From assembly GCA_047967505.1 (NCBI GenBank), contig CM106540.1: DNA of 64,000 bases; one strand, given 5' to 3'. The stretch comes from Dipteris shenzhenensis (taxonomy: Eukaryota > Polypodiophyta > Polypodiopsida > Gleicheniales). The notes under the pieces are model-generated. The model was not told the origin of the DNA. It did no database searches and saw nothing but the letters and a program-made list of their open reading frames with translations. Positions 23,251 to 31,559 of this stretch are shown in pieces (within the stretch, counting starts at the first letter, position 1; the number at the start of each line of letters is the position of its first letter). A program made the translations under genes and the position numbers.

Positions 23251-23949
23251 AAAAGTGATTTAAAAACACATCTAAACATCCCTAGTCCATAGCTCCCTCC
23301 TCCTTTTGCCCCATTGCTTCCCCTCTTTCGGCATCCAGCCCCAATTCCATTGTTCACACACCATGATGTATTCTTGTTTGGAGTTGTTGCTTGCCATCTT
23401 GTGGCTTGCCTACATTGTCAAAGGTGAGCATGCAAAGACCATCCCAAGTACTCCCCTCTCAAGGGTTGGGAATCCATTAGATAATCTATATCATCATCCC
23501 AACACCCAAGTGATTCATGCAGTTGCAAATCTAAAAGGCTTATACAAACAAAGAAAAACTAAATTGCTTATCCAAACAAATACTTAACTCCACCAATTCT
23601 TTGCTCGATAAGAAAAACGACAACAAATCATGTATGTCTAAAAGGAGGCACAAGCTCCCTAGCTCAACCTGCTACTCCCCCTCACTATAGCTTTCCCCCC
23701 TTCCCCTTCTGTTGCCTCTACCCTCCCCACCATCTCTTTCTCACCCTACCTTGCCATCCTTTCTTTTCTCCTCTACCTTTGCCACTAGAAGAGGCCCCTT
23801 GTCTATTAGTTTTCTGTAGCCCATTTGGCTAGATGTTGGTGCTCGTATAAGCTAGTTGTAGTTCCCATAGCCTCCTAGCCAATTTTTGCAGGTCGCCTCT
23901 CTTGAGGAAAGAGACATTGCCATTGCTGATGATAATTTTATGAGGTCTT
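23251..23949. other. Unassigned DNA flanking element A
   Basis: No gene was recognised. The minus-strand frame 23829-24116 enters A's LTR and is chimeric. The last five bases before A (GTCTT, 23945-23949) are a possible decayed target duplication with ACCTT at 37410-37414. Confidence 0.4.
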
Positions 23950-24672
23950 TGTAAGAAAATAATACGACGTCTATGCTCAACAGATAACAGGATCTCGTAC
24001 GCAAGAGAGAAAACAAGATAGTATGGAGAATCAAACATTTGATTACTGTAGAACTGATACAATAGATGGCACTGGCTCCCAACCATGCACTCCTGTAAAA
24101 GAAGCTTCGATGGCATGCTAGAAACATGAGAAGACGGAGGCTGGATGCTAAGGAATCAGGGTTGCTGTAGCCAGTGATGAAATGGGCTTCACGAGCTTGC
24201 TCTTATATAGCCACCACCAGCCGTAGTCGGTTAGGCTCAATTGGGTGACTGACCCACTATGCCCAAAACGTCAACTGGGGGTCGGCAAAATAGGCCACTG
24301 ACCATATGATAGAACCAGTGCGCAAAACAGAGCAACTGACCTATGGTCGCCGTTCAACCCAGAGCCATCCGGGATCATCTGAGGCTCCAAACGGGCCCCC
24401 CAATGGGCTGTCCCGAGAAATGCTCCATCTAGCCTCAGTGCGGTCAGTAAAGGGATGCCTTCCTGCACTTGCATGTAGCCTAGTTGGCGGTGTGCCAACT
24501 CTATCTGAAGCCGTCTAGCCATCATGCCACACATGGCCCCCATCTGGTGTCCAAACTAGGACCTACCGAATAATCGAGCTACTTAAATGCCTTCTCCTCA
24601 TATGGGGGGCTTACAAGTAGAGTTAGCTAGTTCACGCATAGTTACACGAGAGGGGAGCATTGATATCTAGCA
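23950..24672 (-). repeat. Element A 3' LTR (723 bp)
   Basis: This is the reverse complement of an LTR starting TGCTAGATATCAATGCTC and ending CTTACA. It carries a TATATAAGA box (plus-strand 24202-24210), as in B's 5' LTR. It aligns end to end with B's LTRs and with both pieces of A's 5' LTR. Confidence 0.93.
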
Positions 24673-24684
24673 CCCCCCCTCAAT
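24673..24684 (-). other. Element A polypurine tract
   Basis: ATTGAGGGGGGG on the minus strand lies directly before the 3' LTR, at the position and with the composition of a plus-strand primer. B has the same tract at 36371-36382. Confidence 0.85.
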
Positions 24685-24702
24685 GTCCACCCGCAAGTGA
24701 AC

Positions 24703-25431
24703 TTACTTTTTCGGCCCAATGCCAAGTCGATGAAGATGCCTCTCCAGCAAGTCTCTTCCAAGAGCCTTCGTGAAGATGTCCACAGCATTCTCTGTAGTCA
24801 GACAATACACCAAGTCGACCTCTCCATCCATGATGAGCTCGTGTACAAAGTGATATTGAATCTTAATGTGTTTTGTGTGAGCGTGGAACACTGGGTTCTT
24901 TGCAATCGCCATGCAACTCTGATTGTCACATGATAACTGCGTAGGCTTGTTCTGCACTGCACCCATGTCCCACAAAATCCTTCTTAACCACACTGCCTCG
25001 CAAGAAGCAAAGCATGCAAATTTGTACTCGGCCTCGGTAGAAGAAAGAGCAACTGTGGGTTGCTTCTTGCTGACCCATGACACAACTCCAGATAAAATTG
25101 AGAAACAGTACCTTGTCACTAATCTCCTCCTGTCCACGTCTCCTGCCCAATCCGAGTCACAGAATCCGGTCAAGATGTTGCCCTTGGTATAGGTGATGCC
25201 ATAATCAAGTGTGCCTTTGATGTATTTCAGCACCTGCATCCCTACCCTCCAATGGTTCTCCCGAGGCTTATTGGAAAACCTGCTTAGTACACCAGTCGCA
25301 AAACTGATGTCCGGCCGTGTGTTGCACAGGTAAATCAAGCTGCCCACAAGCCTTCTGTACTTCGCTTTGTCCACCAATTCAGTATCTCTCCAGCATACTT
25401 CAGCTGTGAAATGAAGATTTGTTTCAGCCAA
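24703..25431 (-). pseudogene. Element A RNase H and C-terminal RT
   Basis: This 242-codon open frame is the end of copia pol. In order it shows the KYRRLVGSLIYLCNTRPDI block, SRFSNKPRENHW, LKYIKGTLDYGI, then RNase H with the first acidic residue in FCDSDWAGD, the glutamate in LSSTEAEYK, the aspartate in CDNQS, and the C-terminal HTKHIKIQYHFVHEL and DIFTKAL segments. The stop lies 18 bases before the polypurine tract, as expected. The first ~20 codons are out of frame with the RT upstream. Relative to B (35590-35680) A lacks roughly 100 bp here, which removes the GTPM region and shifts the frame. The RNase H active-site residues look intact. Confidence 0.92.
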
Positions 25432-25860
25432 ACTTCAATCCCCAAATAGAAATGCATCAGTCCGAGGTCTGTCATTTCAAACTCTCTTCGTAGCAAATGC
25501 TTCGTCTGCGAGATCTTCTCTTCATGGTTCCCTATTATGACAAGGTCGTCCACATAAAGGACCACGATCATACACCTGCCTCCTTCTCTGAAGATATATA
25601 AATTTGCATCAGATGGGCTCTTCCTGAACCTATTTTGCAGAAAGTAGGCATCAATTCATTGGTACCATGCTCGTGGGGCTTGTTTCAGCCCGTAAAGTGC
25701 CTTCTTCAGTTTGCAGACTTTACCTTCTGAATCCGGGATCTCAAAACCTGGTGGTTGTTCCATGTATACCTCCTCCTTGAGATCTCCATTTAGAAAGGCG
25801 GATTTCACATCCATCTGAAACACGGGCCAACTTCCCTGGGCAGCTAAAGCCAAAACACTG
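25335..25860 (-). pseudogene. Element A reverse transcriptase core
   Basis: Two frames joined by a damaged stretch carry the RT palm. 25853-25656 has [20 protein letters not shown], containing the first catalytic Asp, followed by QPPGFE and [15 protein letters not shown]. 25571-25335 has the catalytic YVDDL and then DLGLMHFYLGIEV. An in-frame TGA at about 25653-25655, immediately after AWYQ, and the deletion near 25385 disable it. In B the codon after AWYQ is intact CGA, so this stop is another C-to-T change (CGA to TGA). The 5' part of the RT domain (VAKG, DTFAP) is partly lost to an upstream deletion. Confidence 0.9.
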
Positions 25861-26460
25861 CGAATTGTGGTTAGTCGAGCTGTGGGAGCAAAAGTATCTT
25901 GATAATCAAAATCATGTACCTGTGCAAATCATGTTCCTGCACTCTTCTATGCTCCTCTAATCTCTTGGACCGGCGGTGTTCGGATGGTTCCTCCTCAATG
26001 GCTGGAGGTTCTATGCTAACCAAAAGCTGCTTTACCCACTTCAGGAATGGCCATTGCCGTTGTGGTTCTGCAAGCTCTTCTTCATCTTCTTTGTCTTAAA
26101 TCCTCCCAAGCACCATTGGGGGAGTTCAGTCTACTACTGGTGGTGGTACTGGATGGATATCCTGGTCTTGGTTGTCTGGGAAGGAAGCATCCTCCTCCAA
26201 TTGATGCGGCTATTCTAAGAAGACCACATTGCGACTTACAATTACCTTCTTGGTAACAGGGTTATAAAGATGGTAACCCTTCACCTCTTCACTGTAGCCC
26301 AAGAAAATACACTTCCGGCTCTTCGGTTCCCATGTGGTCCTAGTAGCATCAGGGACATGCACAAAACAGTCACATCCAAAAACTTTGAAATGTGCAACTG
26401 AAGGTTTCTTACCAAAAAAGGCTTACAGTGGAGTCATCCCATTCACAACCTTTCGTGTAG
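25861..26460 (-). pseudogene. Element A integrase C-terminus to RT junction, with deletion
   Basis: Translated in mixed frames, the 26460-26230 segment matches B's stretch with HVPDATRTTWEPKSRKC and GYHLYNP, the conserved copia region after the integrase core. 26200-25930 matches the acidic, low-complexity linker (RRSKRLEEHRR type). Compared with B, about 250 bp corresponding to B 34788-35040 are missing at about 25920-25935. This removes the TWDLVDRPP-KWVYK start of RT. It is one of two clear deletions that make A defective. Confidence 0.8.
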
Positions 26461-27768
26461 CTACGATTCAGGATGTAAACTGCAGTGTGCTTCAGCCCAG
26501 AAAGTCTTTGGCAAATCTTTCCCTTTCATTATACTCCGGCCCATTTTGTAGATGACGCGCATCTTGCGTTCTGCTACTCCATTTTGCAGTGATGTATGTG
26601 GCGGGGGTTTCTGCCTCTTGATTTCGTGACTTTTGTAGTAACTTTCGAATTCAGTTGATGTGAACTCTCCACCTCTGTCTGATCTCAACTTCTTCACCTT
26701 CCTCCCCGTTTCTTTCTCGACCATTACATGCCATTCCTTGAACCTACTAAAAGCCTCGTCTTTAGTCTTCAAGAAGTATATCCATATCCTTCTACTATAG
26801 TCATCAATCAGCGTCATGAAGTAGTAGGAACCACCCAAAGCTTCCGTCTCCATCTTTCCGCAGAGGTCCGTGTGAACGAGCTCTAGAGGAGCTTTTGCCC
26901 TGCTAGCCTCTTTAGGAAAGGGATGCCAATGATGCTTGCCCATCATGCAAGCTTCACATACATCGAGCAGATCTGAAATTTCTGGTAGGTCTACAATCAT
27001 TCCACTTTTATGCATCTCCTTCAAAGAACTAAGGTTTAGATGACCAAACCTGTCATGCCACAACTTAGTGTTCTTCACATCTGCTCGAGCACTGAAAGCT
27101 GGGAGTTCGTAAATGTTGTTGTGCCGTGTACCTTTACCAATGACCTTCCCTTGAAGATCCAAAATCTGTGCACCATTCTTATCGAATTGCACTTTGAGGT
27201 CCCGATCCATGATCATTGAAATGGACGACAAGTTCCTCTTGATATCTGGCACATAAAGAACATCAGAGAACTGTTTTACAACTCCATCTAACTTGAGAGC
27301 AATCGTACCTTTTCCTTTTGCTGGACATTTTGCATCATTGCCGATTGCTACCAGGATGTCATTCCCTACCGGTTGTAGAGAGGTATACCAATCCTTCTGA
27401 CTGGTCATGTGGCACGATACACCACTGTCAATGATCCACGGTTCACATCCGTAAACTGCCTCCATGTAAATCTCCTCAATTGTGATGAACAGCTCTACTG
27501 GTACTGCCTGCGTGCTATTGCTGGATTCTTTCTTTACTTCGTTCTTCTCATCTGCAACCTTCTTTTGGCACTCATTCTGCTTGTGCCCTGCCTTGTTGCA
27601 ATAGAAGCACTTGATCTTCTTCTTTCTCTTTTTATCATCAGAAGAAGATGGGTTACCAGAGTCCTTACCCTTACCTTTCTTTGATCCGGTCCAAAAAGCC
27701 GAATCTTCTCCAGTCCTCCTCTTTTGACGCATCTCCTCCTCCAGAAGCATCTCCTCCTCCAGAAGCAT
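26461..27768 (-). pseudogene. Element A gag C-terminus, protease and integrase (435 codons)
   Basis: This is the longest open frame in the window. In order: KRKKKIKCFYCNKAGHKQNEC (intact CX2CX4HX4C zinc knuckle, about residues 51-69), the aspartic protease motif WIIDSGVSCHMT (Asp-Ser-Gly intact), the GAG-pre-integrase HHCC motif (WHDRFGHLN ... CEACMMGK), then the integrase core with Asp in VHTDLCG, Asp in RSDRGGEFT and Glu in LQNGVAERK. It ends where a 5-base loss after WAEA shifts the frame relative to B. An in-frame 15-bp direct duplication gives MLLEEEMLLEEEM at its start, absent in B. The stop in the frame upstream separates it from the rest of gag. Function in life: cDNA maturation and integration. 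Confidence 0.93.
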
Positions 27769-28191
27769 CGCGTTGAAATCCTCAAAGTTGAGGGGTAGAT
27801 TTCTATTCTACGTATTCAATGCCATAACAAGACCGTCATACTTTGGTGGGAGATCTGTATGCACCTTCATGCTAGAGTCATCTGATCGTGCAGATTCTTC
27901 ACCCTGGTGATGAACTTCTCTGCCGCTTTAGACTCAGACAACTTCTCGTTCGTGAGTTGAGTCTCCAAATTCTGAATTCTGTCTGATTCGTGGTCTCGTA
28001 CTAATTTTTCAAGACCGTCCATGCCTCCTCCACTGTGGTGACATGTTGAATTAATGCCATGATGGAATCACTAACACTGTAGACAATAGAACACAGTGCA
28101 TCTGCATTTCTTCTTGTCCACGAGAGAATCTCATCCGCAGTTGGTGCTATCTATTGTCCTGCATTGGCTAGATTTCGGTCTCGCAAGTGGC
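27769..28191 (-). pseudogene. Element A gag, middle part
   Basis: Minus-strand translation gives ALIQHVTTVEEAWTVLKN and neighbouring residues, matching the copia gag (UBN2-type) region in which a VTTAEEAW-LK-Y segment is conserved. Two TAG stops (plus-strand 27808-27810 and 28001-28003) correspond to CAG in B. Shifts follow. The right edge at 28191 is the insertion point of element C, and the N-terminal part of the same gag resumes at 30933. Confidence 0.85.
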
Positions 28192-28517
28192 CGACAAAAC
28201 ATGCGTGCCTCAGGATCTATGGAGCACTCTAAGGTGGATGGAACCTGTGTGGAAACATGATGAAGGGAGTGCTCATGACATGTATCTCAAGTCAGTTAGG
28301 TTCCAAGATAGATTAGCTTGGACTCATAAAGAGAATCTTGAGATAGTGCAAAGTGCTTGCGTGATATTCCTTCAAATGAACCTCCCTTTTATAGGTGAGG
28401 GTACTTACATCCATTTTGCTTGCTCACATGTGGGATATCTCCTCCATGCCATGTGGCAGCTTATCCTTTGCCCATACCTTTGCTCTACAAGTGCTCATGG
28501 CACCACAACTCTCAACA
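28192..28517 (-). repeat. Element C 3' LTR
   Basis: It differs from the other copy at four places by eye: the terminal base (C for T at 28192), GCGTGATATT versus GCTTGATATT, TATAGGTGAGG versus TATAGATGAGG, and GTGGCAGC versus GTGGTAGC. An open frame runs through it on the plus strand (antisense to the element) but ends outside, so it is probably fortuitous. Confidence 0.95.
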
Positions 28518-28702
28518 CCTCCCCTTGGTGCCATAATCCTTTGGCTACTGCAAGGTGGTCAGATGTGAGTTACATTCCATCACCTCCCCTTAGTGCATGC
28601 ATGCTACTTAAGGTGGTCAAGTGTGGCTTCTACATGTCAATACCTCCCCTGGGTGCTTTCATAGCTACTCTCAGGTGGTCAGGTTTGATTACAAAACATA
28701 GG
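28516..28702 (-). repeat. Triplicated polypurine-tract module in element C
   Basis: CACCTCCCCTTGGTGC (28516), CACCTCCCCTTAGTGC (28581) and TACCTCCCCTGGGTGC (28641) start three tandem units of about 61-64 bp, each carrying a TACT--AGGTGGTCA segment. On the element's strand this gives three AAGGGGAGGT-like purine tracts upstream of the 3' LTR, only the last of which abuts it. Confidence 0.85.
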
Positions 28703-28726
28703 CAAGGTTGGCAAGGTTTTTGCTTT

Positions 28727-29152
28727 TCAATACATTCCATTGATGTCACCTTTTGGCTCATGGCTTGATGATGACTCCACGTAGTTGACTTGTTGATTCT
28801 TCAATCTGCAATCTTCTTCCTTGTGTAGCTTCATGCATGATGCTTTCATGTGCCTTAATGCTTTATGTGTGGATGCCATGCTTTGTGCTATGGTCATCTC
28901 ATGCACTTGTGCTTTTGGCATGCTTTGTGCATACATGCTTTGCTTTTCCATTTGTTGCAAAGGTCTTACCAATTGATTTCTTTCAATATTGTCAGTGTCT
29001 AATTGCATACAATGATTCTGACATAACAAGCACGTAGAGCTCAAAAAGACGATCACTTTTCCTTTTTGGAGCGTGTGCAAATTCTTCCTGGATTGCAAGT
29101 TATGGCTTGTTGAAGTTTTTGTGAAGAAGAGGGGCCTTTGATGATGTGGCAC
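28727..29152 (-). CDS. Element C ORF of unknown function (141 codons)
   Basis: This is the only long frame in element C's own orientation. It starts MPHHQRPLFFTKTS and is rich in His, Gln, Met, Ser and Lys, with a central MEKQSMYAQSMPKAQ stretch and a late CMKLHKEEDCRLKNQQ stretch. I recognise no domain. It lies near the 3' end, just inside the triplicated purine tracts, which is an unusual place for gag. There is no signal peptide or membrane segment. It could be a relic of an ancestral pol/gag region, a captured sequence, or chance in a composition that avoids stops. The young age of C means that lack of stops is weak evidence for function. Confidence 0.25.
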   Translation of the reverse strand: MPHHQRPLFFTKTSTSHNLQSRKNLHTLQKGKVIVFLSSTCLLCQNHCMQLDTDNIERNQLVRPLQQMEKQSMYAQSMPKAQVHEMTIAQSMASTHKALRHMKASCMKLHKEEDCRLKNQQVNYVESSSSHEPKGDINGMY

Positions 29153-29323
29153 ATAGATTCACATGCTGCTTACAAACTGTGCTTAGTAGGGGCTATGTGC
29201 TTAGGTGGCAGTTTAGTGACCAATTACCCCAGTTTAGTTAACCACAGTTACTTAGACTGTACCAAGGTTTAACTGACCTGAACAGTTAACTTAACCACAG
29301 TTAACATTACCACCTTATCTTGC

Positions 29324-29386
29324 CACGTGGCCCTTTGTAGACTAGTGGCTTATCTGCCACGTGTCTTCGTCTTTGACTGCCACGTG
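29324..29386. promoter_or_regulatory. Cluster of three G-boxes (CACGTG) inside element C
   Basis: GCCACGTG occurs three times in 63 bp, with the palindromic CACGTG core at 29324-29329, 29358-29363 and 29381-29386. CACGTG is the core site for plant bZIP and bHLH factors. Three copies this close are unlikely by chance in AT-rich DNA. The cluster lies about 65 bp upstream of an ATG on the plus strand, which suggests a captured promoter fragment or an internal enhancer. Confidence 0.6.
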
Positions 29387-29450
29387 TCAAAATGTGGTGA
29401 ACCTTGGAGAAAGAGAAGATTTGCAGCTTCTTTGCAGAGGCGCGACGACG

Positions 29451-29558
29451 ATGGCTTCGCTAGAGTCGCTGCAGTTCGTGCAGGGTCCGACGCTGATGCT
29501 GAGACAAGAGGTCTGTCGGCTGGCTGGGCGTAGCAATCATTGCAGTGATTCCGTCTAG
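29451..29558 (+). CDS. Possible captured gene fragment 1 in element C (35 codons)
   Basis: A plus-strand (antisense to C) ATG in the context GACGATGGCT opens MASLESLQFVQGPTLMLRQEV and continues to a stop at 29558. The surrounding 29400-30260 stretch is clearly more GC-rich than the LTRs or the flanking A sequence. The Met-Ala start, GC-rich context and upstream G-boxes look like the beginning of a plant coding sequence, but I cannot name it. It may have introns or be truncated. Gene-fragment capture by LTR retrotransposons is documented in plants. Here it is inference. Confidence 0.25.
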   Translation: MASLESLQFVQGPTLMLRQEVCRLAGRSNHCSDSV

Positions 29559-29704
29559 TTTGGAGAGGGTCGCCTTTGCTTTCTGAGTCGATAAGCGTGG
29601 GCTGGCGTAGCGCTTCACTTAAGGAGGCGGTGTTGTGGTTCTAAGCGTCGCTATGGGCAGCCAGTCTCAAAGTATATGGAGGCGCTACTACTGCAGATCC
29701 GGGT

Positions 29705-29890
29705 GTGTTGCCGAGAGCTACCTTGCAAGGTCCGTTGATGAAGAACCTCCGCGGCAGTTACTTTGCATGGGCAATGTTTTCATTTCCCTTTTCTACAAAC
29801 CTGCCCACCTCTGTGCGGTTCTACTTGGAGGTGGCATGGCTTGGCTTCATAGAAGAAGGCATCTCTGTAGGCTTGGCCCGCTTGTTTTGA
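29705..29890 (+). CDS. Possible captured gene fragment 2 in element C (61 codons)
   Basis: The same GC-rich interior gives a plus-strand frame with NLRGSYFAWAMFSF and RFYLEVAWLGFIEEG, ending in TGA at 29888-29890. It reads like structured protein (mixed hydrophobic and acidic residues, aromatic-rich) but I do not recognise the family. The first residue in the frame is not an ATG, so it would have to be a later exon. It could also be chance. No splice sites joining it to the upstream frame stand out. Confidence 0.2.
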   Translation: MLPRATLQGPLMKNLRGSYFAWAMFSFPFSTNLPTSVRFYLEVAWLGFIEEGISVGLARLF

Positions 29891-30594
29891 GGCTTGTAGA
29901 TGGCACTACGTCTTTTTATCGTGGATAGGCCAGTAGTAGATAGGCGTCGTAGGCTCGTTGGAGCTGGCGCTGCAACCCGTGTGCTTGCAACAAGAGGCAC
30001 ATTGTGGATCGATTGGCGAGGCTGTTGTTGATGGCGGCTGTAGCTAGAGGCTATAGTGCTCGTTTGAAGCTGAAGTTGGGATGGCCGGCTGCCTTTACTA
30101 GCTGTGTCTCAGCCGAATTTCAGATTTGCTAAGCCGTTTGGCCACTGGAGCTTGGAGTCAAAGCTGTCCATTCTGGCAGTCTTGTGAAGGCTTGGAGGAG
30201 TTGCTGGGGGCTCAAGAAGTCTGTCAAGAATTCAAATTCAGAGGAAGCTTGAGCCAACCCAAAATCGTAGACCTTTAGCATGTCGTCATTGCAATTCACA
30301 AGGATATTGCAAGTACTTCAAGCCTCTCTCTCTTTCAATGAAGCTATATCTCTCTCTCTCAAGTGAAGCTATCTCTCTCACATAAGAAATGCAATGAACG
30401 GAATTCTCAAATGCAATGGAAGGAAACAATGGACGGAACTTTTCTCTCTCTAGGGACGGAAATTTGTTTTCAATCTAAAACTAAAACTAACCTAGGAGAA
30501 CTCATGAGTTCCTAAGGCATGCCTACAACTAATCTAGGAATGGGAGCAATCCTAGTGAACTACTAATGAGCTAAACTAGGAGAGCTAAACCTAT

Positions 30595-30606
30595 GCTCTA
30601 ATACCA
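30595..30606 (-). other. Element C primer-binding site
   Basis: TGGTATTAGAGC on the minus strand immediately follows the 5' LTR. It differs by one base from the TGGTATCAGAGC complementary to the initiator tRNA-Met 3' end. Confidence 0.85.
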
Positions 30607-30932
30607 TGACAAAACATGCGTGCCTCAGGATCTATGGAGCACTCTAAGGTGGATGGAACCTGTGTGGAAACATGATGAAGGGAGTGCTCATGACATGTAT
30701 CTCAAGTCAGTTAGGTTCCAAGATAGATTAGCTTGGACTCATAAAGAGAATCTTGAGATAGTGCAAAGTGCTTGCTTGATATTCCTTCAAATGAACCTCC
30801 CTTTTATAGATGAGGGTACTTACATCCATTTTGCTTGCTCACATGTGGGATATCTCCTCCATGCCATGTGGTAGCTTATCCTTTGCCCATACCTTTGCTC
30901 TACAAGTGCTCATGGCACCACAACTCTCAACA
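30607..30932 (-). repeat. Element C 5' LTR
   Basis: 326 bp with TG...CA ends. It abuts the primer site at its inner edge and A's gag at its outer edge (30933). Confidence 0.95.
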
Positions 30933-31080
30933 GCCTCACGTCCACCCCAGTAGCAGTGTCCCAAAGCTCGTATGCGCTTAGGATGATCTTTATCTTAAAC
31001 TTCCAGAGTGGATAGTTAGAGCCGTCCAACTTTCTGCTTTTGCCGAACGATGGGATTCGCAGTCTTGCGGGCTGGGCCAT
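30933..31080 (-). pseudogene. Element A gag N-terminus
   Basis: The ATG (plus-strand 31078-31080) opens MAQPARLRIPSFGKS and continues LDGSNYPLWKFKIK and SAYELWD, the standard plant copia gag start (LDG-NY--W--K----L----LW). It is open up to the element C junction. The tryptophan in PLWKF is a TAG stop in B. The start is the first ATG downstream of the primer site, about 60 bp away. Confidence 0.88.
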
Positions 31081-31139
31081 CTCTCACAATCTGCTCGCAA
31101 ACAGAAAACACACTACCAAATCTTCTTGCTAGAGTCCAG

Positions 31140-31151
31140 GCTCTGATACCA
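31140..31151 (-). other. Element A primer-binding site
   Basis: TGGTATCAGAGC on the minus strand, an exact match to the canonical plant initiator tRNA-Met primer site, directly follows the LTR end. Confidence 0.92.
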
Positions 31152-31559
31152 TGGTAAGAAAATAATACAACGTATGTGCTCAACAGATAATAGGATCTCG
31201 TACGCAAGAGAGAAAACAAGATAGTATGGAGAATCAAAAATTTGATTACTGTAGAACTGATACAATAGATGGCACTGCCTCCCAACCGTGTGCTCCTGTG
31301 AAAGAAGCTTCGATGGTGTGCTGGAAACAATAGAAGATAGAGGCTGGATGCTAAGGAATCAGGGTTGCTATAGCCAGTGATGAAATGGGCTTCATGAGCT
31401 TGCTCTTATATAGCCACCAGCAGTCATAGTTGGCTAGGCTCAATTGGGTGACCAACCCAGTCCGCCCAAAACGGTCAACTGGGGGTCGGTCTCAAAATAG
31501 GCCACCGGCCATATGATAGAACCGGTGCGCAAAACAGAGCAACTGACCTACAGTCGCCA
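31152..31559 (-). repeat. Element A 5' LTR, 3' portion
   Basis: 408 bp of the LTR in reverse orientation, cut at 31559 by the insertion of B. The last five bases, CGCCA (31555-31559), are B's left target duplication. The remainder of this LTR is at 37127-37409. Confidence 0.93.

Larger units (their letters stand above)
28192..30932 (-). mobile_element. Element C: non-autonomous LTR retrotransposon nested in A's gag
   Basis: Two 326-bp direct repeats (28192-28517 and 30607-30932) bound a 2089-bp interior. On the minus strand the LTR starts TGTTGAGAG and ends TTTTGTCA (TTTTGTCG in the left copy). The primer site TGGTATTAGAGC follows the 5' LTR and an AAGGGGAGG purine tract precedes the 3' LTR, so the orientation is minus. 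I find no zinc knuckle, protease, integrase, RT or RNase H motif in the interior, so it must depend on another element's proteins. The LTRs differ at four positions (one is the terminal base), making it the youngest element here. The A sequence resumes on both sides in register with B near 32510, confirming the insertion. No 5-bp target duplication is visible (GTGGC versus GCCTC). Confidence 0.93.

Noticed and set aside
24926-25192. Plus-strand frames across element A's RNase H, and the matching minus frames in B (35862-36131)
   Set aside because: Antisense shadows of the RNase H coding sequence, similar in A and B because the sense strand is related.
28187-28768. 193-codon plus-strand frame, repeated in part at 30620-30874
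   Set aside because: It runs through element C's LTR antisense to the element. The repetition is the second LTR, not a gene family.
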